Positions 31,949 through 43,387 of a stretch of DNA of 64,000 bases are shown here, in pieces. The stretch lies in NCBI GenBank assembly GCA_021018815.1, contig JAITYX010000146.1:186001-250000 (forward strand), given 5' to 3'. The notes under the pieces are model-generated. The model saw only the letters and a list, made by a program, of their open reading frames with translations, did no database searches and was not told where the DNA came from. Positions within the stretch are counted from its first letter, which is position 1; each line of letters opens with the position of its first letter. The DNA comes from Talinum fruticosum (taxonomy: Eukaryota > Streptophyta > Magnoliopsida > Caryophyllales > Talinaceae). The translations under genes and the position numbers were made by a program.

Positions 31949-33487
31949 ATGGGAAGCGTAAAAGGGAGGGAGATGAATGCGATTTCTGCAAGGAGCGGAT
32001 GGGTGCGGTATACTGCACAGCCGATTGCGCCAAGCTTTGCCTGCTTTGCGACCGCCACGTGCACTCCGCCAACAGCCTATCCGACAAGCACGTCAGGACT
32101 CAGATCTGCCGCCTCTGGGACTCTGACCTTGACCACCGTAGAGCCCCCTTGACGGCTTCTCCGGCTGCCCTTCCGCCGCCGAGCTGTCCTCCCTCTGGGG
32201 TTTCCCCTGCCTTGTCGTTATCATCATCATGAGGATAATCATAATCACAATTATGAGCCCTTTGATCGTGACTTTGAATGGTCGGATTTATTGGTGCCCT
32301 CCCACTTCCAGGAAGCGCTGCCCTCGAAGAATCAACAGCAGCAGCTCCTGATTAGGCAGCTGACGGAGCTTCAGAAGATGGATTCAGATGATGATGATAT
32401 TGATAATGATGAGGACGACACTGTGGTCCCCACTTTTGCTTTTACTAATCATGGTCATGGATCCTTGACTGAGAAGCCGACCTCAACCCTCCAGTCCATC
32501 ACTTCGCCCACAAATGCCACTCCCAATAATCCTAATCCTAATCCTAATTCTCACAATTCATATTCCACCCCCAAACACAGGTAAATTAGCTAGTTGGGTT
32601 GATTGGCTTTGTCATACAAGTTCCAATCATACTAAAATTATCTTGATTCGAATTTTGGTAGTAATGTATGTACCTCTTGAATTACAGATATGGGATTTCA
32701 ATACAGGCTGCGCCAGGGCTGATCAACAATCTACGGGTTTTTTAACGAATAACTTGAGTTCAATCCTGCAGGAAATTGATTCACCAACTTCAAAGCCCTT
32801 TAGAGATATGTTTCCGATGAATTGCCAGAATATTACCCTATTCAATGTATGCCTTCCTCATCCTCAGCACCACAACTATATTCTTCATCATACAGTCATC
32901 TCTAAATTTGTTACATTTCTTTACTTGTTTTCTACTTTACAATGCTCAATTGCTCTCTTATTTTTCAACATTATCGCATGACCAATCTGTGTCCCTAAAT
33001 GTATCCCCCAATTCTTCACATATCGTAGTTGAATATACAGAGCAACTCACATAATCCAACAGCAACCTCTGAAAGCAACATCTTGCCCAGAGATAGACCA
33101 TCTTCAGCTTCAATTTTTGGTCAACCTAAAAGCGCTGAGATTCACTTCATGGACCAAGCTGTAGTTGTCGGAGTAGAGAATGTAACTAGTGCTGTCAGAA
33201 CAAAAGCCCATCTGGAGCTGCTGGCCCAAAACAGAGGCAATGCCATGCAACGCTACAAGGAAAAGAAGAAGACCAGAAGGTCAAATCTAACTTATTCCGG
33301 CTTGAATTTGCTTTATTTGTTACTCTATATTATACTTGGTCATCATCTCTTACAAACTTTGATTAATGTTGACATACATTTTAGATATGAGAAGCAAATA
33401 CGTTATGTGTCAAGGAAAGCTAGGGCTGATGCACGGAAGAGGATAAAAGGACGGTTTGTCAAGGCTTCTGATGCTCCACTTGCTTGA
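31949..33487 (+). CDS. CONSTANS-like B-box/CCT protein (COL14/15-like), frame-broken first exon
   Basis: Exons: 31949-32580, 32688-32846, 33041-33279 and 33385-33487. B-box 1 is complete: CDFCKERMGAVYC, then LCLLCDRHVHSAN and HVRTQIC. After it FSGCPSAAELSSLWG follows almost directly, so the core of the second B-box is missing. QIWDFN in exon 2 suggests the COL14/15 group. The CCT domain is intact across exons 3 and 4: NRGNAMQRYKEKKKTR, then RYEKQIRYVSRKARADARKR and GRFVKASD. CCT and B-box proteins are nuclear transcriptional regulators of light and flowering responses. Exon 1 shifts frame four times (about 31960-31978, 32135-32160, 32195-32235 and 32400-32575), each as if one base were absent. 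With four added bases the phases close and about 378 residues result. It is either a recent pseudogene or a gene with assembly errors. Confidence 0.7.
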
Positions 33488-34142
33488 TGTGGGATCTTGG
33501 AAAACTCCCTTACTGTATCTGTAAATATTTTCAATCTCTAATGGGAAATTCGGCATTTCTACCACTTCTTTGTTGCTTCGTTCTTTGCTTTCATTCAATC
33601 ACTTCAAGAAGACTGTTTTCCTTCGTCATGTCATTCCCCTGCCGAATCCTCAAGTAAAAGCAATCAAACAACTGAATCAAGAATATAATTTTATTTGATG
33701 AATAATGAACGCTGAAGAATATGTACTGATAACTTGAAAGACCAACGCTCATCTGAGCATTATGGCATTGATGCTTTCTATTTCCACATGCAAGGTACAT
33801 GGTTTTTCTCCTCCCCCTCTCCCCCCCACCACCCAAAAAAAAAAAAGAGGTCCCTTCAAGTACCCTGCAAGTTTTGGATAGGGTAGGACTTGGTCAAAAC
33901 AAAAACAAAATATCACCCGGTGTGTGTTATCAGATCTGCAAGGTCAAGTGATTATAATATTAGATTTGGTGTAACCTGGGATTTTATTTATGAATCGAGC
34001 AGAGAACATGTGAACCCTTGGTCAAGACACTGACTTCATAAAATTTGTCCGTCTATGCTAGAAAGCATTCAAATGAGCAAAAAGAAACAAAGCAGCACAT
34101 ACTATCTAGTGTTAAGATTACTTTGTACCAAATGGGTGTTGG
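33488..34142. other. 3' flank of the COL-like gene and spacer to the LRR cluster
   Basis: Probable 3' UTR of the COL-like gene, then AT-rich spacer with an interrupted poly-C/poly-A run near 33822-33846. No gene was seen. Confidence 0.5.
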
Positions 34143-35650
34143 ATGACCTTGTTGGTATTCTGTTTCTGTTGGTCTTGTCTTACTGCTGCTGCACTTGCGA
34201 ATGGCAATGCTGAAGGTATATCCAACTTTTACTTATCTTGTTCCTCACAACATGGATATAATCAGAAACAGAATCATAAGTTCAAGCTGATGCTGATAAA
34301 GCATGTACAATGCTTGAACAGGTGATGTGCTCAACTAGAAGGGCATGCTGAGTGACCCTTACAATGTGCTGCATTAGTTGGGATGCCACCTTGGTCAACC
34401 TGTGCACTTGACTTCATATCAGCAGCAATAACAACAATTGTGTTACCGCAGTCTATGTTCTTATTTCTAATATTTTATAAATTGATGCCTTGTAGGTCAC
34501 ATTTTTTTGGTTGATAGGAACTGATTTTCTGTTTATCTGATGAAAATGAATGGGCCTTTTTGTTGCGGGACTATCATGACCTATTTGAGCTTTTCGGGGA
34601 ATTCAATTAATCCTGAGTACTTGTAAGCAATCTATTTCCTTTCTGCATTCTAATTGGCACTGCACTTCTCATCTAATGACAGTTGGTACTACCCGATATA
34701 ATGGAAGACCAAAATGATGGTATGTGATGAATCAAGAATATAATCAAGGCTTCTGCAAAATATATTGGCAGAGCACTGAATGGTAATCCCTCGCAAGAGA
34801 GATGATCCCTGCTGAGATTGGTAAACTGAGAAGCCTCGTCATCTTGGATCTGTTGCTAACCAACTTTCAGGATCCATCCACCAAACTTTGGCAATTTGAA
34901 GTCCTTGATGTTCTTGTAACTTTTAAGTTTCCCTCCATAAAAACATCTGAGTTACATTTTTACGGTAACAAGGAGAAAAATGAGTTGAGTGTAGGTATAC
35001 ATATGAGGGTCTCATGTGACTTATGAGGTAACAAGTAATCAATAAGCAGGCACACACATATGTTTTATGATAATACGTTGATTCTTGTAATCCATTGAGC
35101 AGGGAATTTTGTTTGATAACTATATGACAGGAGTATCCCCTCAGAGATTGGTAAGTTGTTGACCCCGGCAAGGTTTACGAGGACCAAATTTCAGGTCTAG
35201 TTCCAGCAACTCTTGGCAACTTGAAGTTCCTGTAACTCTGCAAGTGTCCTTTGTTAATCATAAAACCAGCTTGATACATTTTTATAACAAGCACAAAACT
35301 GCCACTATAGTTCCCAATTACCTGTAATTTATATATATGTGATGCATTATACGATTTGGATATGAATTCATCAGTAGGCTTAGTGGCGATGCATTAACCG
35401 GTGATATAGGGAGGTAATTGGATCTTGTCCAATGGCGGAATATGCAAATCTTATAAGTACATGCTTTGCTTGTACTGTTAGTTAAGGAAGCCATTAATTA
35501 GTTCTAACTGTGTTTGTCTAGTTTTTATGGCTTTGATTATTAATTGATAAACATGCAAACAAACACCTTATGTACTACTTACGTATGTTTCAGAGAATTC
35601 ACTGACTGGAGCTGGAAGAGTTCCACCCAAGAAATCAATAGGTTGTTTTT
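34143..35650 (+). pseudogene. Decayed LRR-protein gene, tandem copy A
   Basis: Exon 1 (34143-34215) encodes a signal-peptide-like start ending ALANGNAEG, with a phase-1 donor as in the intact copy at 40340. An exon 2-like piece (about 34322-34425) reads GDVLN-stop-KGMLSDPYNVLH-stop, then WDATLVNLCT in another frame, matching [19 protein letters not shown] and [10 protein letters not shown]. An LRR exon at about 34790-34915 reads IPAEIGKLRSLVILDL, then shifts frame before a correct TT|GTAA donor. A second LRR exon of the same type (about 35132-35231) has IPSEIGKL and GLVPATLGNLKFL. A short piece at 35375-35420 reads RLSGDALTGDIGR-stop. In-frame stops and frameshifts show it is dead. The two exon 4-like pieces suggest an internal duplication or two merged copies. 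Confidence 0.75.
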
Positions 35651-37258
35651 CTGCCACTTGAAAGTTGTTGCACTCAAATGTTACTAGTTCTCTATTTTCT
35701 TGAATGGCAATTGTATAATCGAATGGTTCTTTGCTCATGATCATCTCTGATGCATATTGGCTGTATTATACTCTTATATGAGGGATTGGCAATCACCACC
35801 AGCTTACAAGACCCCAGAGCTTGATGTACATGTTGCAACCACTAGTGCTGCATTTTTTCCCGAGATAATCAATCAGCAGACAATTACAACCTTCATAAAA
35901 TTGTCAATTTGAAGCACCTCTTATTACTTCTATTATGTGACAGTGACAGCATACGTTGTTTAAGACCTATTCTTGTAATATTTAATCATTTATATATCAA
36001 AAAAACATATTTCAAAAGAAGTTTGCATATCTTACACTGTATCAAAGTTTGTAATTGTGTTCCTTTTTTAAAAAACTTTTTCAGATGATGCATTAGTTTT
36101 TGTTTTAATCTTGTATTGGCAGGGGAAATCATAGTTAAGGATGGATACATGTTGTGAAGAGAGCAGTTTATAGTATTTCATAAACTCAACGTTAGAAATG
36201 CAAATAAATCAAGCATAACATAAGCAAAGTAACATAAGAGTATTGAACAAGAAGATTTGTTTATTTTATAGTTTTCCTTTTTCTGCCCCATGAATGCGCA
36301 ACTTATTCAACAGCAAGAGGATGTTGATGTTGTATAATTGTTGTGATTTTGTAAGAAAGCATGTTAAACTTGGCAACGACCTGGACAACACCAACAGGCC
36401 AAACAGTGTTTAACAAAGCGTGATATAAAGGCTCACTATCATGGATGGACCCGGTTGGTTAATCAGCCAAGCTAATTAGCATCAATTCCGAGAATTGGTG
36501 TGTGGACTGACTAATATAATTACGGATGCATTCTGTCAACGGTTACCCGCTGTATACTGTCGAAAAGAGAGATACTTTTTTGTTTGATTTTAAAAAAGAA
36601 AAACCTTTTTCATGACATTTTTGGCTTTGCTCTTCTACTACTATGCCCTGCTTTCTAGTCCCGCCCTTCTTCCCTTAATTCTATTTCTGATTTCGACACA
36701 TCTTTCTACTTTGATAGTGCTCTCTTGGGCAAGTGATGACACCAACAAAAGGAACACCATCTTTTGACTTTTCTCATCATTCTTACTTTCCCTCCCTTTT
36801 TCTGTAATGGCGAGTTCCATACAAATGCTGTTAATAGAGAGCATGTTGAGATATAAATACAATTATGGACTCTGTCAACGACGGCTGGCTGTGTATTGTG
36901 GAAAATGATAGTAAAATTTACGGGTTTTGATTTTGAAAAGTAAAAAATTTTACATGACGCATTTGTTTTATTGTTCCCTCTTTTTAATCCTGCAATTTTT
37001 CCCTCTAAAAAGGACTACTACACTTATTTTGAAAGATGTAATATGAGTAGACATTGAAGTACTGATACTGGATTGATTTTCAAAGTTACGAGTGTTATTT
37101 GACTCAAGTGATCCCTTTTCAGGAACATCCTGATCCCTTTGCACCTGGGCCACTTCCAGTTCCACCATCGTTTGATTTTTGCCATTCCTGATCTCTTTTC
37201 TTTCACAACCTGTGTCATTATTAGGAGATCATACACTTGAAGTTGAGTTAGATTTACA
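35651..37258. other. Spacer between LRR copies A and B
   Basis: AT-rich, without recognised coding. A segment near 36500-36560 (CTGTCAACGGTTACCCGCTG) and one near 36871-36900 (CTGTCAACGACGGCTGGCTG) are similar, suggesting a duplicated upstream region carried along with the LRR genes. Confidence 0.4.
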
Positions 37259-37590
37259 ATGTCAATGGCTAAGTGGGCATTAATTCTACCTTTAATCGCC
37301 CTCCTTGTTTCAGTGTCAACAGCTCCCGCACTCGCTAATTCAGAAGGTAGTTAATCATAATAATGCATGGTACTCATCATATTTCCCCTTCTCTCTATAC
37401 CGCACCATTCGTTTTTCTTTTTCGCATTTCTTTATGCATATATTTTCCCGTCTGATTGGTGTGAATTATTGGAACGAATATATATGATGGTAATAGTGGT
37501 AGCTCTACATGCACTGAGGATGGCAGTAAATGATCCGGAAAAATGTGTTGATGAGTTGGAAAGGAATCCTACCTTTGTTATATGCTAAAT
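37259..37590 (+). pseudogene. Decayed LRR-protein gene, tandem copy B
   Basis: Exon 1 (37259-37346) encodes a signal-peptide-like sequence ending APALANSEG and stops at the same phase-1 GAAG|GT donor as copies A and C. An exon 2 remnant at about 37495-37587 reads VALHALRMAVNDPEK, comparable to [14 protein letters not shown] in the intact copy. It then drifts into ELERNPTFVIC and a stop codon instead of the [12 protein letters not shown] motif. No LRR exons were found downstream, so the copy is truncated. Confidence 0.65.
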
Positions 37591-38867
37591 GCAGATACTA
37601 TTGACTGTTTTTTCTTTTCTTTTCTCGATAGCAGTCTAAATTGTGTTTGCTTGATTTTGAAGGATTGGTGGTCACCATATCATACAAGATGCCAATTGCC
37701 AAAGCTTGACGGCATTGCAAGCGCAAGTAGTACCGCAACTACCCGCCTATCCTTAACAAGTAGAGAGAAGGTTGTTTATGTGCAGTGGATCTTCTGATAT
37801 GTGACTGTAGATTAAACAACCTCTTCTCGTAAACCAAACTATTTTTAATCAGCCAGTTGATCTTCCAATATGTCTATGTAGACTCCTTTACAAGAATTGT
37901 AAGATTATCAAGTCGTTAGTGCCTATAATCTCAAATATTCCATATCCATTTCCCGTGTTTTTTCTTCTTCAAGGTCACCAGCTGACTTTCTGTTTCTGTT
38001 GGAATTTCCCTCTCACTCTTCCTTCCCCACCTTTTCTTCTCCCGATAAATAATATTTTTAACATATAATAGGAAGATTATAGCGATCTTTGTTGTCTCTT
38101 GTAAGAAGGCATTGAAATAAAGAATCAGCATCACAAAGAATACATAAGGCATTGTATTCACATTATTATCACTTGATGCACTTGAAAACACAATCTTTTT
38201 GCCAGGGTAATTGCTGACAGTTTGTTTTGACTTTGGTGCTGTTTCATTTACTTTTTGTTTACAGTTCCATATAACTTCTTAAAACTTTTTATAAATTGGA
38301 TAAAACATCATTTTTCAAATTTTTAGTTTACCAAAGAAATATTTCATCGATTTTACATAAAAATGAACCAAATTATCAACCTTAAAGAAGGTGGATATTT
38401 ATTTATGTAATACATTATTAATATGTGAAAATGACCATTTCTTCTCTTCCATTTACGTCAAGCTTAGGTTTTTATGGTTGATTATGTCAATTCTATTCCT
38501 CTCTTCCAAAAAAAAGAAAAAGAAAAGAAAAATGGGTCCGTGCATAATCAAAAGCGCAAATTAAGCTATAATTAGAGTCATGTATGGAGTGGGTTGGTCA
38601 GATTGGTCAATGGACGTAAATTCGTGTGGAAAGCAATCATGTGAATTTGAAAAAGATAGCCTTTATGGTTTGAAGAAGGAGGAAGAAACAAACTTTTTTG
38701 ACGTGCTGTTCCCGCCCTTTTTAAGTTGAGTTGAGGGTTACAACTTACAAGATGTGTCTCTTCTCATTCACAGTGCTGGCTGGCTGGCTGGCTGAGTCAA
38801 TTAAGTCTCCCCTTTTGAGGAAGCAGTCTTTATCAACCACCATAATTCTACACAACTCATTCATTCC

Positions 38868-38903
38868 CCACCACCACCACCACCACCACCACCACCACCA
38901 TCT
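38868..38903. repeat. (CAC)n microsatellite
   Basis: About eleven CAC/ACC units upstream of the intact LRR gene. Confidence 0.95.
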
Positions 38904-39784
38904 TTTCATTCTTCCCTTTCCCTCCCTTCTTGTTTTTCTTTTCCTGTTCCACCTAATCCAATCAAAAGGTCCCGATAATCCTAATTAATATTACAAAATC
39001 AATTTATTAAATCTATTGATAATCATGATGAGAAATTGTCAATCAGAATTGAAGGGAATGACCAAATTAATCATCATCATCGACAAGCTTATTTTATTAA
39101 ATAATCAACAATATATATCATAGAACAAGTTACCTATTTATTCCGAATGTTTCTTGTTCCATTTTAGGATGTCCCAAAATTAATGTCTACTAATGTTTAA
39201 GTTCTTTCAAGTTGCCCTTATTTTTGTAAAAATAAATGACATTTTTAATTTAATTTTTAAAGGCATTATGGTACATTAAGCTCAAAATAATCAATTTATT
39301 CATCTTCTTTATATTAAAAAAATATTTAATTGATAGACTTTAAGTTTCCTTTCAATAATAAACATAATTTTAATACAGATATTCGAAATGACAGGGAGGG
39401 GGTGGGGGTTGGAGTTTTGCTTCCTTATGCGAGATTTGTCTGTTGCCGCATTAAAATGAAAAAAAAAACAATGAGAGAAAATTAAAGGTGGGGAGAAGAG
39501 GAACTCATCAGTAAAAGCAAAACTATGGTAAAAAATTGTCTTTAGATTATGTTATTTCCTTTTTTTTTTTTTGTTACTTTGCTACGTACTCAATTAACTG
39601 TTTTCTTCTTCACAATAAGTCACCAAATTTGTGCAGATTGATTTAATTTAGTTAAATAAAAGCTAAACATGTAAAGTAATGAATACGTGATTTTATGGGG
39701 TTACTAATTTATTGTAAGTTTTACATTATCTTTTTTTTGTTTTTAAGGCATATTTACTAGTGGGTGTCAGTCGGTAATAACTTG

Positions 39785-39955
39785 TAGGTTTTCTTTATAC
39801 ATTAATTAAACTTTTTATTATATCGTTCTATTTGTTTTTTAAGGCTACTAATAATTAAAATAAATCGTTAGGTTTTCTTTATACATTAATTAAACTTTTT
39901 ATTATATCACTTTATTTGTTTTTTAAGGCTACTAATAATTAAAATAAATCGTTAA
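39785..39955. repeat. 84-bp tandem duplication
   Basis: Two adjacent copies start with TAGGTTTTCTTTATACATTA at 39785 and 39869 and end with ATTAAAATAAATCGTTA. Only a few bases differ near the middle (TATCGTTC versus TATCACTT), so the duplication is recent. Confidence 0.9.
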
Positions 39956-40149
39956 AATTGAACACAGATATGAGCTTTATTTGGTGATATTGAGATATTC
40001 AATTGGCACTTTCTTTAGCCATATGCATGAAATAAATATAAGGAAAAGAAAGCACCAAACCAAAAAAAAAAAAAAAAAAAGGAAGCTTGTGCGATCCCTT
40101 TTATTTTTATTTTCTTTTTATGGGCTCTAGAAATTGCGCCCATTGCTTT

Positions 40150-40275
40150 GGAATAAATATATATATACATATATACGCAGCACCCCTCCCTCCCAGTAGA
40201 ATATATATGGCATAGCATAAAGGTGCCTGAACGAAATCACAAGTACACGACCTTCTCTCTCTCTCTCTCTATCCC
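40150..40275 (+). promoter_or_regulatory. Likely core promoter and leader of the intact LRR gene
   Basis: A TATA-like stretch (AATAAATATATATATACATA) at about 40152-40176 is followed by a (CT)n leader tract at 40253-40271, about 70-90 bp before the ATG at 40340. Both are common in plant promoters. The exact start of transcription is inferred. Confidence 0.45.
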
Positions 40276-40339
40276 CCTCCCCCTTCTGTTTCTTAAAAAC
40301 AGCGTCGCTTGGTTGAGTTTTAGCATCTGAGATTGAGCA

Positions 40340-41816
40340 ATGGGTGTGTGGACAATTCTTCCTTTCATTACCCTACTGGCTTTAACGTCTACAGCTCCCA
40401 CAGTTGCCAACTTAGAAGGTACTGCTTGATACTTATACTGTGCTCATTTTTCCTGAGTTTCTTCGGTTAAGTTGTTATACTTGTCTAGACAGTGTCAGTA
40501 GCGTTTGAATTCTTTGATGTTTCTGGTTTCAAATTAAACGCAGTTCTTAAAGCTGTTAATGTTTTCTTCCTGATAACGTACAGGAGATGCACTGTATGCG
40601 CTGAGGAGGGCTGTAGTGGACCCCGGAAATGTATTACAGAGCTGGGACCCCACCCTTGTTGATCCTTGCACCTGGTTCCATGTCACCTGTGACCGTCACA
40701 ATCGGGTCACCCGCCTGTAAGAGTGCCATTTTCTCTCTCTCTCTCTAGCTGTATATTGTAGATTGCCCTCGTGTACTCATACAGAAACGCATAATTAATT
40801 CAGTTGGTTCCTTTTAATGTTTGATAATATATGGCAGAGATCTCGGTAACGCCCAGCTATCAGGGAAATTAGTTCCAGAGCTGGGAAAGCTTAAGCGCCT
40901 TCAATATTTGTAAGCTCTGCTCTTTTTCTAACCCCTTCACTCCTAATTGCTAATACTAACGCTTTCATTTATCTGCTCTTTTTCAATTCCTACATCATAT
41001 CATGATTCTAAGAGCATAATAGACATGCAAATACACGTGTATTCAAATACACACACATACACGCAACTCATCGTCTGGTTTACAGTGAGGCGTAAAAAAT
41101 GTTGATGGGGTGTTGTCAGGGAACTCTACATGAACAACTTTGAGGGACACATACCAAAGGAACTCGGAGGACTCAAGAGCCTTGTGAGCTTAGACCTTTT
41201 TCACAACAATCTCACTGGTCCTATTCCTTCCTCCCTCTACAAGCTCTCCAATCTCAAGTTCTTGTAAGCATTTTTACTTTTATCTTTTCCTAAAATCCTT
41301 CCCTCCTCTGCACCTGTGCACTGTAGTATAAGCCCCGATGTCATTTTTTGGCGAGCATTTAAAAATTCATTATAACCTCATTGCAATCATCTCTGGTTGC
41401 TGTTAATAACGATTTGCTGTATGCAGACGACTGAATGACAACAAACTAACCGGAAGAATACCCAGAGAGCTTACGAAGCTTCCGAATCTTAAGATCCTGT
41501 ATGCATTAAAAAGCTTGTGCTCTTGCCTGACCTGTCTAGTTGCTGTTTTATAATCTTGATTTAATACTCTGCAGAAATGTAACGAAAAATGACTTGTGTG
41601 GCACCATTCCGACATTTGGTTCCTTCTCCAAATTCACTCAAGAGAGGTGACAACTTTATATGCTTTGTTTACTTCACCCTTCATTTTTTTCTGGCATTTA
41701 AAATAAAAGTTTAATTTGCAATTTCTTGTAAATGCAGTTTTGAGAACAACCCCAGACTGGAAGGACCGGAACTGCTAGGATTTGTGCGTTATGATTCTGG
41801 AAGAGACTGCAATTGA
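40340..41816 (+). CDS. Secreted LRR protein (SERK-ectodomain-like, At5g21090 type), 7 exons
   Basis: Exons: 40340-40418, 40584-40716, 40838-40909, 41120-41263, 41427-41498, 41575-41646 and 41738-41816. They give 216 residues with every splice site and phase intact. Residues 1-24 form a signal peptide ending TAPTVANLE. An LRR N-terminal cap follows ([29 protein letters not shown]), then about five 24-residue LRRs such as [20 protein letters not shown] and [20 protein letters not shown]. The end is NDLCGTIP and [12 protein letters not shown]. Exons of 72 and 144 bases each carry one or two repeats, as in SERK-type genes. There is no transmembrane segment or kinase, so it is a free extracellular LRR protein. 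Relatives are linked to defence and receptor complexes; the partner is unknown. It is the only intact member of the local three-copy cluster. Confidence 0.95.
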
Positions 41817-43387
41817 AGTTTGCCAAGAGGCAAAATTATGTGCTTAGGAGGTTTTGGGGGGGGCTTATGTAATTAGGAGTATATTGAATAGGGACAGCAA
41901 CTGCGACAGTCTCACTTTCGCGTTGAGAGCCAATTCTCACGGAGAGTATATCTTTCTGAGTTTGGTTTTGAAACAATATATGTGCCACACTCGGATTGCT
42001 TGTTTCAAACCAATTCTAATTCCTGGCCTTTAAAAAAACAAAAAACCTTACGATGGAGGTAGCATTTTTTTGTGTGAAATTTGCTTATGTTTTTAGATTT
42101 TGTTTTTAAAATAACCATGGCGTTATTGTGAAACTCACTACATCCTTTGCATTTCACAACCTGTAAGTCTTTGCTTTTGGCTGCATAAATAACATCGCCT
42201 GGTATAAATATCCCATTCTAGCAGGATCTGAAAAATTTAGGATGTAAGAAAGACTCATAAAAGGCAATCTGTTTCCTCCTCGTAGCTAAAACCTAAATTA
42301 ACCTTTTTTGCACTTAGTTATGGCGCACACCGAACGATACAAAGTGGATTGTTAGTAAAATCAGAAACACCAGGCATAACCGCTAATCACTTGGTGAGAT
42401 GGACACGAATATGATTGATTACAAATCCAAATATCACAGTTGATGTAGTTGTTTTAATCTACAGGGTTTAACTTTTGCATAATAAGATAGTTTCCGTGTG
42501 CTAATAAATGGATAATCCAGAAAGCAGGAAAATTCTGACACCTGACTTTGCCGAGACAACTGTGATATCTGCTTTCCTTTGTGTCAAAGGGAGGCCCAAA
42601 TACAAAAACAAATTTTTGCTACAATATACAGAATCCTAGTTATGTAAGTATAGCTAGTAAGCAGATACTATACTGCACATTCTCTGCCAATGGCGATATT
42701 AAATAGCAATTTAATAGCATTATGCCATTTCATTCGTATATAGCTGAACGTAAGTGTAAAAATCAAAATGGTCGTATAAAAAATAATGAATGAAGACTAT
42801 ACAGAGACACCTATGTGCAGGTATCCATAAACGTTGGTTTGCAAAGGTTGAATGAAGCCCATGAGCCATGGACATGTAGAAGATTCATGACTGAATCCAA
42901 AATCAGTGACCTGCAGCATTGCATGAACTACTAGTTAGCTGATATAGGACTGGGAAGATGCAGAGGAAGAGGGGGAACTACAAGATCATGTCAATTAGTA
43001 AAGTTCAACTTGGCAGAATGGGATTTAGAACAATTACATTCCATTTTAGATTCTAACATGTCATGGAAGATATAATCAACAGAAACATCCAAAAGCATCA
43101 GTAAATCATATGTGGGCCAAAATGTAATGTGCATCTCAACTTGACCTATTTCATGCTCAGGATTCCAAATGTCTGTCTGTGCATTGGAGGTAAAAACAAA
43201 CAGAAATAACTAGATGACCAACATTTACAAATACTCAAATGAACTATAATTATAGAACTCTCCTGTGCATGTAGACAAGGGCCAAATCCAGCCTCTTAAG
43301 CTTGAATTTGCAAGATGTTGTGGCAAAAAGAAAAAGGAGACAGCATTTACCTCTATAAGAAGATGCATACAGAATACTCTGAAAGGT
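41817..43387. other. Convergent spacer between the LRR gene and the At2g33490-like gene
   Basis: It holds the 3' UTRs of the two converging genes and AT-rich DNA. No gene was recognised. Confidence 0.5.

Larger units (their letters stand above)
37591..40339. other. Spacer between LRR copy B and the intact copy
   Basis: It holds (CAC)n at about 38868-38903, an 84-bp tandem duplication at 39785-39955 and a MITE-like edge near 39140-39200 with GGATGTCCCAAAATTAATGTC. It ends in the promoter of the intact LRR gene. No other gene was recognised. Confidence 0.5.
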
